A stretch of 36,489 bases of DNA from DATHYU01 sp033722675. GTDB lineage: Bacteria > Actinomycetota > Acidimicrobiia > Spongiisociales > UBA11373. Shown in pieces: positions 23,701 to 30,848 of this stretch (positions are counted from its first letter, which is position 1; every line of letters begins with the position of its first letter). Made by a program: the position numbers and the translations under genes. The notes beneath the pieces were generated by a model. That model worked only from the letters and a program-made list of their open reading frames with translations, was not told the DNA's origin and searched no databases. The stretch spans positions 1-36,489 of the forward strand of contig JAWVYO010000013.1 in NCBI GenBank assembly GCA_033722675.1, read 5' to 3'.

Positions 23701-23723
23701 GGACGACACGCTAGCGGGGTGAC
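23701..23723. promoter_or_regulatory. 23-bp bidirectional leaderless promoter region
   Basis: The selenoprotein (minus) and AlaX-like (plus) starts are only 23 bp apart. On the minus strand TAGCGT (23708-23713) lies 7 nt before ATG 23700. On the plus strand TAGCGG (23712-23717) lies 6 nt before ATG 23724. The two -10 elements overlap through a shared GCTAGC palindrome, so the polymerases should compete for one site. Confidence 0.5.
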
Positions 23724-24425
23724 ATGACGGATCGGATCTACGCCCGCGACGGCGAGGTCACCGCGATGACGGCCACGGTCGTCGACGTGGAGGGCGACGC
23801 CGTGCTCCTCGACCGCACGGTGTTCTACCCGGGCGGCGGCGGCCAGCCCTGCGACCTGGGCACCATCGACGACGCCCCGGTCACCGAGGTCTGGGCCGAC
23901 GAGCGGGGTGTGTGGCACCGCGTCGACGGCCGGCCGCCGCCGGTCGGCGCGACGGTCGAAGGAGCCATCGATGTCGAACGGCGTCGCACGTTCAGCCGCA
24001 TGCACACCGTGAAACACGTGCTCATGGGGGTGATCCGGGACCTGTTCGACGCACCGGCGAGCGGTGGGGCCAGCATCTCGCTCGACGAGTGCCGCATCGA
24101 CTTCGACCTCCCCGACTGGGAGCCGGAGTACCGGGCGACGATCGAGGAGGGCCTCGCCCGCGAGATCGCCGCCGACCATCCGATCGAGGTGTCGTTCATG
24201 AGCCGTACCGAGGCGGACGCCGACCCCACCCTGATCGGCACGAAGGAGAGCCTCCTCGCCGACGACATCGAGGTCGTGCGCGTCGTCGACATCGTCGGTG
24301 TCGACCGCCAGGCCGACGGCGGCACCCACGTCCGGTCCACCGCCGAGGTCGGCGCCGCCCGCATCCGCAAGGTGGAGAACAAGGGCCGGGGCTTCCGCCG
24401 CTTCCGTATCGTCCTCGACGACTGA
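23724..24425 (+). CDS. AlaX-like alanyl-tRNA editing protein
   Basis: This 233-aa free-standing homologue of the AlaRS editing domain probably removes Ser or Gly wrongly attached to tRNA-Ala. It has the beta-barrel part with LDRTVFYPGGGGQPCDLG (29-46) and then the editing core. Zinc-site residues are H94 and H98 in MHTVKH and H202 in GGTHV. The usual Cys of CGGTH is replaced by Asp (D198 in QADGGTHVRST), which may alter metal binding or reflect a subfamily. The C-terminus ends with the basic NKGRGFRRFRIVL typical of the family. Translation starts at 23724, six bases from an overlapping -10. A hairpin repeat lies 20 bp after the stop. Confidence 0.87.
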   Translation: MTDRIYARDGEVTAMTATVVDVEGDAVLLDRTVFYPGGGGQPCDLGTIDDAPVTEVWADERGVWHRVDGRPPPVGATVEGAIDVERRRTFSRMHTVKHVLMGVIRDLFDAPASGGASISLDECRIDFDLPDWEPEYRATIEEGLAREIAADHPIEVSFMSRTEADADPTLIGTKESLLADDIEVVRVVDIVGVDRQADGGTHVRSTAEVGAARIRKVENKGRGFRRFRIVLDD

Positions 24426-24434
24426 TTCCTTCTG

Positions 24435-24480
24435 CCCGGGCCGACTTCGGCGGCTCCCCGCCGCCGAACAGACGCCGGTC
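24435..24480. repeat. Hairpin-bearing direct repeat, copy 1
   Basis: This 46-bp element contains a perfect 9-bp hairpin, TTCGGCGGC (24446-24454) and GCCGCCGAA (24460-24468), with a 5-nt loop. It starts 10 bp after the AlaX-like stop and may act as its terminator. It differs from copy 2 by one substitution and one indel. Confidence 0.8.
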
Positions 24481-24561
24481 GGCCCTCCTCCGAAGGCGGG
24501 GCCCCAACCCCACCCGGCCGTCCCACACACCACGCCACCCTCGCCCCAACCACCCACCGAA

Positions 24562-24606
24562 CCCGGGCCGACTTCGACGGCTCCCGCCGCCGAACAGACG
24601 CCGGTC
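24562..24606. repeat. Hairpin-bearing direct repeat, copy 2
   Basis: This 45-bp near copy of 24435-24480 begins 127 bp after the first. The hairpin is kept, with one A-C mismatch. The pair resembles a REP-like or recombination-derived intergenic repeat; no other copy was seen in the window. Confidence 0.8.
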
Positions 24607-24868
24607 CATGTCGTTCGCTCCACTCGGGCCGCTCCGGGCCACGGAGGCCGAGTCGCGTCGGGGTGGTGCGGGCGATTCCCGTCGGTCGCTTCACGCCCTC
24701 GGGAACGCCGTCGGGTGCTCCCGCTGCCGTCGGAGGGCTCTCACCCGACTCCGCCGAGGCCGTGGCGGAAGCAGCGAACCGTCCGGCGGCACGGGGGACA
24801 TGGCCCGGATTGGGGTCGTGTCGGCGGGCGGGGGATCATGGACGCCACCTCGACGGAAGGATTCGATC

Positions 24869-25834
24869 ATGGAGATGCCGTACCGCCGCCTGGGACGCGC
24901 GGGGATCAAGGTGAGCGCGCTGTCCTACGGGTCGTGGCTCACGTTCGGGAGCCGCCAGGAGCTCGAACAGAGCATCGCCTGCATGGATGCCGCCTACCAG
25001 GCGGGGGTCAACTTCTTCGACAACGCCGAGGTCTACGCCGGCGGGAAGTCCGAGACCGTGATGGGCCAGGCCCTCAAGGAGCTAGGGTGGCCACGCCACT
25101 CCTACCTGGTGTCCACGAAGTTCTACTGGGGCATCCATCGGGACAACCCGAACGCCCACTTCACCCTGAACCGCAAGTACCTGCTCGAGGCGATCGACGC
25201 CTCGCTGGAGCGGCTCGATCTCGACCACGTCGACCTCGTGTACTGCCACCGGGCCGACCCGGAGACGCCCATCGAGGAGACGGTCTGGGCGATGTCCGAC
25301 ATCGTCGCGTCGGGTCGGGCCCACTACTGGGGCACCTCGGAGTGGCCGGCGCAGGACGTCCGGGCCGCCTGGGAGATCGCCGAGCGGCACTCCCTCCGCA
25401 AGCCGGTGGTCGAGCAGCCCGAGTACAACCTGTTCGCCCGTACGAAGGTGGAGGAGGAGTTCGCCCGCCTCTACGAGGACATCGGGCTGGGTCTCACCAC
25501 CTGGAGCCCCCTGGCGTCGGGGCTCCTGACCGGCAAGTACCTCGACGGGGTCCCCGAGGGGAGCCGGGCGGACAACGTCGAAGCACTGCGTGACAAGCTC
25601 ACCGATCCCGAGTCGAACGAGAAGGTGCGCGAGTTCGTCTCGCTCGCCGAGGAGATCGGCTGCACGCCCGCCCAGCTCGCCATCGCCTGGACCGCCGCGA
25701 ACCCGAACGTGAGCACGGTGATCCTCGGCGCGAGCCGGGTCGAGCAGGTGGAGGAGAACCTCGCGTCCCTCCAGGTCCTCGACGAACTCACCGACGAGCG
25801 CAAGGCCCGCATCGAGGAGATCTTCGCCGACTGA
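24869..25834 (+). CDS. Aldo/keto reductase (Kv-beta-like)
   Basis: This 321-aa NADPH-dependent TIM-barrel oxidoreductase reduces aldehydes or ketones. The catalytic tetrad is complete: D51 and Y56 in FFDNAEVYAGG, K84 in LVSTKFYWG, and H127 in VYCHRAD. EQPEYNLFAR, TTWSPLASGLLTGKY and VSTVILGASRVEQVEEN are typical of the potassium-channel beta-subunit/YghZ branch. The natural substrate is unknown. The ATG at 24869 follows GGAAGG eight bases upstream; the long open frame before it crosses the intergenic repeats and is not coding. The gene stands alone and is convergent with the radical SAM operon, 15 bp between stops. Confidence 0.93.
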   Translation: MEMPYRRLGRAGIKVSALSYGSWLTFGSRQELEQSIACMDAAYQAGVNFFDNAEVYAGGKSETVMGQALKELGWPRHSYLVSTKFYWGIHRDNPNAHFTLNRKYLLEAIDASLERLDLDHVDLVYCHRADPETPIEETVWAMSDIVASGRAHYWGTSEWPAQDVRAAWEIAERHSLRKPVVEQPEYNLFARTKVEEEFARLYEDIGLGLTTWSPLASGLLTGKYLDGVPEGSRADNVEALRDKLTDPESNEKVREFVSLAEEIGCTPAQLAIAWTAANPNVSTVILGASRVEQVEENLASLQVLDELTDERKARIEEIFAD

Positions 25835-25849
25835 GTCCCGCGCCCGGGC

Positions 25850-26152
25850 TCAGAACCACCCGGCGACGCGGAACCCGAGGGCGACGGCACCGCCGACGAA
25901 GGCGAGTGCCAGGTACGCCATCACGAGCCGGGTGTCGCCGAGCACGCATCGGCTCTTCACGAGCCCGGCCCGGCGGGCCCGGCCATACGCCCACAACCCC
26001 ATGCCGCTCGTCCACACGACGGCGGCCGGCGGCGTGATCACCCACGCGACGAGGGCGATGGTGGTGAAGATGCAGAACCGCAGCGGATCGAAGGCCTCGG
26101 GCGGTTCGGGAAGCCGCTTCGGCTGGTTGATCGGCGGCGACGTGCTCGTCAT
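25850..26152 (-). CDS. Two-TM membrane protein, last gene of the radical SAM operon
   Basis: This 100-aa protein has a proline-rich cytoplasmic start (PPINQPKRLPEPPEAFDP), then two hydrophobic segments at about 28-48 and 77-97, joined by a basic loop (GRARRAGLVKSR). The function is not recognised. The ATG at 26152 overlaps the stop of the radical SAM gene (ATGA), and GGAGG precedes it, so it is translated with that gene. The consistent linkage suggests a membrane accessory factor for the operon's lipid or lipoprotein chemistry, but this is inference from position only. Confidence 0.78.
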   Translation of the reverse strand: MTSTSPPINQPKRLPEPPEAFDPLRFCIFTTIALVAWVITPPAAVVWTSGMGLWAYGRARRAGLVKSRCVLGDTRLVMAYLALAFVGGAVALGFRVAGWF

Positions 26153-27711
26153 GGTTTCCTCCCGATCGCGAGCGGGACGTCGTGGGCGGCGGCGGCCGTG
26201 CTCATCCGCTGAGCCGCCAGGGGCGCCCACGCCTGCACGGCGCAGAACGGGGCGCACTGGTCGCGGTCCTCGTCGCGCGTCCCCACGTGGACGCAGCACT
26301 GGAGGAGGCGCTCTTCGATCATCGTGTGGATGTCCATGAACGGCTTGACCGTGATCCGCTTGACCCGGGTCGCCAGCACCTCGCGCACCCTGCGCTTCGA
26401 GCCACGTGCCCCCAGCATCCGCATGAGTGTCCCCACCCCGAGGTCACACGCCTCGCACACCTCCCGCAGGAGCCGGCCGACGTCGGGCCGACCCAACGAC
26501 GACTGCTCACTGAGCAGCCCGAGCAGCGACGACCGGACGGACGCCCGCAACTCGGCGGGGAGCTCGGTGTCGGCGATGCGGTTCGAGACCAGCCCGAGAT
26601 GCTCCTTGAGGCGGTCGTGGCCGACCAGGGCGGCGAGGGACCGCCACTCCCCCGAGTCCAGCCGGAAGAGATACCCGATGGAGCAGCAATGGGGATGCGA
26701 ACACGGCAGGGCCGTGAGGTCGCGCCACGCCACGACACCGCCGGTCTGGGGGCCGAGCCGGGCCAGCACCCCGGTGTGGGTGAGCCGCTCGAGCGGGTCG
26801 ATCGGCGTCGACCGACCCGAGCCGAACTGCGGCTGGATGGACACCCCGCCGACGAAGGGGGTGTCGAGAGCGAGACGGACCACGTCGCCGATCTCGTCGT
26901 CGTTCACCCCGAGCGACACCGTCATCGTGAGCGTGACGAACACACCCGCCGATGTGAGGCGTTCGATGGCCCGCTCCTTCATCGCCCGGAGGTCGGCCCC
27001 CCGGTGGTGGAGCGACGTCTCACGGCGGAACCCGTCGAACTGCAGGTACACCTCGATCCGTTCGGCGTGATCGGCGAGGAACCCCACGAGCTCGTCGTCG
27101 CGGGCCATGGTCACCCCGTTCGAGTTCACGATGATCCGCACGATCGGCAGGTCGACGAGCTTTCGCAGCAGGGGCAGGAACTCGGGATGGAGGGTCGGCT
27201 CGCCGCCGGAGAGCATGAGCACGTCGAGCCGGCCGCCCTCCCGTTCGAGCCGCTGCTCGACGTTGGCCAGCACCTCCCCCGCCGGCACCACGCCGGTCAG
27301 CTCGGGCGACGATCCCGCGAAGCAGGTGGGACACCGCAGGTTGCAGCCCTCGGTGACGTCCTCGAGCAGGATGCACGTGTGCTGGGTCTGGAGCTCGGGC
27401 AGGCCGCGCAGGTATCCGGCGGGGACGGGGTCGTAGTTGCCGGGCGTGTCGGGGACGTGCACCTTGGTCGGTGCCGTCCACTCCTCGAGGTACGAGAGGA
27501 TCTCGACGTCCTCGTCGTAGAGCGTGACCACCCGGCCGTGGTCCGGGCAGCCCCGCACGAGCCAGACCCGTCCGTCCACGTCGGCCAGGTAGCCGGCCAG
27601 GCGACGGACCTCCGTCAGCGGCCGATCGGGCCGCTCGTGGTGGCAGGACGGACAGAACGCGGTGACGTACCGGTGCACGCGTTCCGAACGGAGGGGCATC
27701 CCGGTGCTCAC
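26149..27711 (-). CDS. MJ0619/tetraether-synthase-like radical SAM enzyme
   Basis: This 520-aa protein resembles the MJ0619 family, whose archaeal member (Tes) joins lipid tails by forming carbon-carbon bonds. The radical SAM cluster is C123-x3-C127-x2-C130 (CNLRCPTC), with SGGEP at 168-172 for SAM. An N-terminal CPSC (20-23) plus GCPDHG (C55) fits the rubredoxin-like/Cys-His region of that family. Further cysteines (337, 342, 343, 419, 422, 472, 473, 486, 490) could hold extra iron-sulfur clusters. The C-terminal FMDIHT...CCVHVGTRDEDRDQCAPFC matches the family's MD...CCVH...PFC pattern. I chose the GTG at 27711 because it overlaps the previous stop by 4 bp. Substrate and product are not established; family membership is fairly sure, tetraether synthesis is not. 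Confidence 0.8.
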   Translation of the reverse strand: MSTGMPLRSERVHRYVTAFCPSCHHERPDRPLTEVRRLAGYLADVDGRVWLVRGCPDHGRVVTLYDEDVEILSYLEEWTAPTKVHVPDTPGNYDPVPAGYLRGLPELQTQHTCILLEDVTEGCNLRCPTCFAGSSPELTGVVPAGEVLANVEQRLEREGGRLDVLMLSGGEPTLHPEFLPLLRKLVDLPIVRIIVNSNGVTMARDDELVGFLADHAERIEVYLQFDGFRRETSLHHRGADLRAMKERAIERLTSAGVFVTLTMTVSLGVNDDEIGDVVRLALDTPFVGGVSIQPQFGSGRSTPIDPLERLTHTGVLARLGPQTGGVVAWRDLTALPCSHPHCCSIGYLFRLDSGEWRSLAALVGHDRLKEHLGLVSNRIADTELPAELRASVRSSLLGLLSEQSSLGRPDVGRLLREVCEACDLGVGTLMRMLGARGSKRRVREVLATRVKRITVKPFMDIHTMIEERLLQCCVHVGTRDEDRDQCAPFCAVQAWAPLAAQRMSTAAAAHDVPLAIGRKP

Positions 27712-28007
27712 CCCCAGACCCCCTGGTTCCATCCGGTGCAGATGCCTCCCGAGGCCACCGTGAGCAGCACGTATCCGAGGGCGATGCCGTAGCCCAGCGA
27801 CCGCTGCCGGGACCGCACCAGGTAGAACACGAGCCCGCCGACGAACACGAGGACGGCGACCGCGCCGACGTACGCCCCCTGGAGCGACAGGAACAGCACG
27901 GCCGGGGAGAAGACCAGCATGGTGAGCACGCCGGCGGCGACGCCCCAGAACGTCAGCCCGTCGTCGCGGTCCCCGTCGGTGGGGTGCTCGGTCCTGTCGT
28001 CGGTCAT
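27708..28007 (-). CDS. Three-TM membrane protein between lgt-like and radical SAM genes
   Basis: This 99-aa protein has an acidic N-terminus (TDDRTEHPTDGDRDD) and three hydrophobic segments at about 18-40, 43-65 and 71-90. It ends with GGICTGWNQGVWG. The function is unknown and no named domain is recognised. The ATG at 28007 overlaps the stop of the lgt-like gene (ATGA), with AAGGAG upstream, and its own stop overlaps the radical SAM start (GTGA). Its position suggests a membrane partner of the two enzymes. Confidence 0.8.
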   Translation of the reverse strand: MTDDRTEHPTDGDRDDGLTFWGVAAGVLTMLVFSPAVLFLSLQGAYVGAVAVLVFVGGLVFYLVRSRQRSLGYGIALGYVLLTVASGGICTGWNQGVWG

Positions 28008-28792
28008 GCGACTCCTTCGGCTGGTCGGATGGGGACGGTCCGCCGGACGCGCACCAGCGACGCGGCGAGGAGGGGGAGGGTCACGAGGAGAAAGACCTGT
28101 GAACCGGTCAGCCCCGCCCAGATCTCGGGGTTCCCCCGGACGAACTCGATGAGGAACCGGGCCGCGCCGTAGCCGAGGAGATACACCCGGAAGAGGCGAT
28201 CGGCCAGGGCGGGGTGGTCCCGGAACCGCCGCAGGAGGACCAAGGCGGCGAGGTGAAAGAGGATCTCGTAGACGAACGACGGGTGCATCGGGTTCCCGGC
28301 CGCACAGTCGGGGCACATGGGGATCCCCGCCGCCGTCTCGGGCGACACGGCGACGCCCCATGGCAGGGAGGTCGGCGTGCCGACCTGTTCGGTCAGGAGG
28401 CATCCCACCCGGCCGATCGCCATGCCGATCGCCACGGCCGGCGCGAAGAGGTCGCCCGTGGGCCGGTCGTAGCCGACCAGCCGCTTCATGATCAGCACGC
28501 CGGCGTACGCGCCCGCCAGGCCTCCGAGGACACTGCGGCCTCCGTGGATCCACAGGGCGGCGAACGCGGGCTCCGGATCCGCATCGAGATACCGGCCGAG
28601 GATCGCCGCCTTGGCGAAGACGGCACCCAGGAACAGCGCGCCCAGGGCGATCCACAGGAGCCGTTCGTCGATGCGGCCCCGGCGGCGCGCCTCGTGCAGG
28701 AAGAGCACCCCGGCGACGAGCGCTCCGATCACGACGAGCGTGTCGTGGGTGGGCAGGGCGACGGGTCCGACGCGCAGCAGCGTCGGCATCAT
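28004..28792 (-). CDS. Prolipoprotein diacylglyceryl transferase paralogue
   Basis: This 262-aa polytopic membrane protein has the Lgt fold, which moves diacylglyceryl from phosphatidylglycerol to a prolipoprotein Cys. Lgt landmarks are HGG (83-85), GRVGCLL (127-133), GTPTSLPWGV (138-147), HPSFVYE (170-176) and RFLIEFVRG (212-220). The Asn after GRxG in true Lgt is Cys here (C131), a change I associate with Lgt paralogues of unproven function. An extra CPDC pair (160-163) is also present. It heads a four-gene operon with a radical SAM enzyme, so it may transfer lipid groups in a pathway other than standard lipoprotein maturation. ATG 28792 and 28789 are both possible; GGAG lies just upstream. 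Confidence 0.82.
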   Translation of the reverse strand: MMPTLLRVGPVALPTHDTLVVIGALVAGVLFLHEARRRGRIDERLLWIALGALFLGAVFAKAAILGRYLDADPEPAFAALWIHGGRSVLGGLAGAYAGVLIMKRLVGYDRPTGDLFAPAVAIGMAIGRVGCLLTEQVGTPTSLPWGVAVSPETAAGIPMCPDCAAGNPMHPSFVYEILFHLAALVLLRRFRDHPALADRLFRVYLLGYGAARFLIEFVRGNPEIWAGLTGSQVFLLVTLPLLAASLVRVRRTVPIRPAEGVA

Positions 28793-28821
28793 GGCTCCGG
28801 ACTCCCTCCCCGCACGGCGAC

Positions 28822-28827
28822 ACGGTA
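28822..28827 (-). promoter_or_regulatory. -10 element of the lgt-like/radical SAM operon
   Basis: Minus-strand TACCGT predicts a start near 28815 and a leader of about 23 nt with a GGAGGGAG purine stretch. It lies in the 55-bp gap after the class V aminotransferase stop, so the operon probably has its own promoter as well as possible read-through. Confidence 0.4.
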
Positions 28828-28847
28828 TGAATCGCCGCGGCGTGCCG

Positions 28848-30032
28848 TCAAGCCCTCCGAACCAGGCCCGCCACGGCGTCCGAGAAGCGGTCGAGTTCGC
28901 CCTCCGTGGTGATCACGTGGACCGACGCGCGAACCACCTCCGCGAGGTCCCGGGCCTCGAAGTCGTATCGGGTCGCGGCGGCGGTGGAGGTCGATACGTT
29001 GACCCTCGGATCGAGGGCAGCGAGCGCCGTCTGCACCGCGCTCGGCTCCAGCCGGGGATGGCGCCACGTCACGATGCCCGAGCGCATCATTCCCGTGTCG
29101 GTCACCTCGACCTCGGGAATCGTCGCGAGCCGCTCCCGGAGCCCGGCGGCGAGCGCCCCGATCCGGTCGCGGATGGCATCGAGCCCGATGCCGAGGGCGT
29201 ACTCGACGGCGGCGCCCAGCCCGAGGCGGCCGGCGATCGACGACTCCCAGTATTCGAAGCGACGGGCATCGGGACGCGGCGTGTAACCGTCGCGCCGGTC
29301 CCACGTCGCACCGCGGAGGTCGAGCACCCGTGGCTCGAGCCCGTCGAGGAACGCCCGCCGCACGTAGAGGAACCCGGTCCCCCGCGGCCCCCGCAGGAAC
29401 TTGCGGCCCGTGCCGGTCAGGAGGTCGCAGCCCAGCGCCTCGACGTCGAGGGGCAGTTGACCGGCCGACTGGCAGGCGTCGAGGAGGTAGGGCACGCCGT
29501 GCCGGCGGGCCACCTCGCCGACGGCGCCCGCGGGGTTCACGAGCCCGTTGCCGGTGGGAACGTGTGTCACGGCGATCAAGCGGGTTCGCTCGTCGACGAG
29601 TGCCTCGAGCGCCGCGACGTCGAGCTGGCCGAACCGGTCGTCGGGAACCGGCACCACCTCGACACCGTCGCGCCGCGCCGCCTGGAGGAGCGCGATGACG
29701 TTCGAGGCGTACTCGGAACGGGACGTGAGGATCCGATCGTTGGGGGCGAATCCGAAGGCCGAGAACGCCATGCCCCACGATCGGGTGGCACTGTCGGTGA
29801 GGGCGATCTCGTCGGCCGAGGCGCCGAGCAGACGGGCGATCGAACCGTAGACCGCCTCGAGCCGGTCGGCCACGACGTCGGCGGCCTCGTATCCCCCGAT
29901 CCGGGCCTCGAGGCGCAGATGGTCGACGACGGTGTCGGTGACGGCCCGCGGTGGCAGCGACGAGCCTGCGTGGTTGAGATGCACCACCTCGTCCACGCCG
30001 GGCGTCTCGGCGCGCAGACGGTCGACGTTCAC
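28848..30032 (-). CDS. Class V aminotransferase (EgtE/isopenicillin N epimerase-like)
   Basis: This 394-aa PLP enzyme of normal family length has VVHLNHAGSSLPP near the N-terminus, TDSATRSW for phosphate contact, LLDACQSAGQLPLDV (Asp and Gln to PLP), and the Schiff-base lysine in TGTGRKFLRGPRGTGFLYV. That last stretch is typical of the branch with ergothioneine C-S lyase EgtE and related lyases/epimerases. The reaction is not proven: cysteine desulfurase-type loops are absent, and C-S lyase or racemase activity is plausible. The GTG start at 30032 overlaps the stop of the SDR gene by 4 bp, so the two are coupled. No other ergothioneine genes are in the window. Confidence 0.85.
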   Translation of the reverse strand: MNVDRLRAETPGVDEVVHLNHAGSSLPPRAVTDTVVDHLRLEARIGGYEAADVVADRLEAVYGSIARLLGASADEIALTDSATRSWGMAFSAFGFAPNDRILTSRSEYASNVIALLQAARRDGVEVVPVPDDRFGQLDVAALEALVDERTRLIAVTHVPTGNGLVNPAGAVGEVARRHGVPYLLDACQSAGQLPLDVEALGCDLLTGTGRKFLRGPRGTGFLYVRRAFLDGLEPRVLDLRGATWDRRDGYTPRPDARRFEYWESSIAGRLGLGAAVEYALGIGLDAIRDRIGALAAGLRERLATIPEVEVTDTGMMRSGIVTWRHPRLEPSAVQTALAALDPRVNVSTSTAAATRYDFEARDLAEVVRASVHVITTEGELDRFSDAVAGLVRRA

Positions 30033-30799
30033 GGGACGATGCGCCCTTCCATGCCGCCGGCCACCTCGATCACCTGGCCGGTGACGTGTCCCGACACGCG
30101 GTCCGAGGCGAGGGCGACGACGGCGGCGGCCACGTCCTCGGGGAGGCCGAGCTTCTTCAGCGACATCGTCGTGACGGCCCGCTCCACGTGACCCGGGTCG
30201 ATGCCGGCGGCGACGCGCCGCGGGGTCGCCGTCCATCCCGGAGCCACGGCGTTGACGCGCACCCCGTCACCGATCCGCGCCGCCTCGTTCTTGAGCGATC
30301 GCAGCAGTCCTGAGGTGATCGCCCCCTTGGCTGCCGCGTAGTCGGCGTGGCCCGCCTCGCCCTGGATGCCCGCCGTCGAGCCCACGAGGACGAGCGAGCC
30401 GGCGCCGGTGGCGGCTGCGTGCGCCAGATAGGCGCGCACCGTCGAGAAGGTCAGGAACAGGTTGTCGGTGATCGTCGCCCGCCATCGCAGCGGATCCATC
30501 TCCCAGACCGGGGTGTCCTCGGCGGGATACCGACCTGCGTTGGCCACACAGACGCCGAGACCCCCGAGGGCGTCGACGGACCGCTCCACGAGGGTCGCGG
30601 CCGCCCCGGGTTCGGTGAGGTCGGCCCCGAGCGCCACCCCACCGATCTCGTCGGCGAGCCCGAGCGCGACGCTGTCGGATCGGTGGTAGTGGACGACGAC
30701 GCGGGCGCCCTCGGCGGCGAACGCCCGGCAGATCGCCGTGCCGATGCCGCCGGCACCTCCGGTGACGAGTACGCCGACACCCTCGAGTCCCGTGTCCAT
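30029..30799 (-). CDS. Short-chain dehydrogenase/reductase
   Basis: This 256-aa NAD(P)-dependent Rossmann oxidoreductase is a classical SDR. TGGAGGIG (13-20) is the cofactor loop, NAG (87-89) the structural motif, and S141, Y154 and K158 in the YxxxK set are catalytic. The C-terminal HVTGQVIEVAGGM is the common SDR end, seen in FabG-like ketoacyl or alcohol dehydrogenases. The substrate is not predictable. A TAGGCT -10 lies 6 nt before the ATG at 30799. It is coupled by overlap to the class V aminotransferase, suggesting a two-step oxidation/amination or lyase pathway on the same metabolite. Confidence 0.92.
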   Translation of the reverse strand: MDTGLEGVGVLVTGGAGGIGTAICRAFAAEGARVVVHYHRSDSVALGLADEIGGVALGADLTEPGAAATLVERSVDALGGLGVCVANAGRYPAEDTPVWEMDPLRWRATITDNLFLTFSTVRAYLAHAAATGAGSLVLVGSTAGIQGEAGHADYAAAKGAITSGLLRSLKNEAARIGDGVRVNAVAPGWTATPRRVAAGIDPGHVERAVTTMSLKKLGLPEDVAAAVVALASDRVSGHVTGQVIEVAGGMEGRIVP

Positions 30800-30805
30800 G
30801 GTTCG

Positions 30806-30811
30806 AGCCTA
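30806..30811 (-). promoter_or_regulatory. Near-leaderless -10 element of the SDR gene
   Basis: Minus-strand TAGGCT lies 6 nt before the ATG at 30799, with no Shine-Dalgarno sequence. It shares the 49-bp gap with the divergent PPOX gene. Confidence 0.45.
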
Positions 30812-30848
30812 CGGCCACAATGGTCGCCAGCCGACCCGAGGAGCCCCG

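Larger units (their letters stand above)
24426..24868. other. 443-bp gene-free region
   Basis: This is the only long intergenic stretch. It holds the two hairpin-bearing repeats in its first 180 bp, a C-rich pyrimidine tract between them, and the upstream region of the aldo/keto reductase gene. A weak promoter (TTGGGG near 24810 and GATCAT near 24834) is possible. Open frames crossing it lack coding character and continue out of frame into the flanking genes, so I see no gene here. Confidence 0.7.

Noticed and set aside
23912..25834. 640-codon fusion reaching the aldo/keto reductase
   Set aside because: The upstream part is an off-frame read of the AlaX-like gene and of intergenic repeats; the reductase begins at ATG 24869 with a ribosome-binding site.
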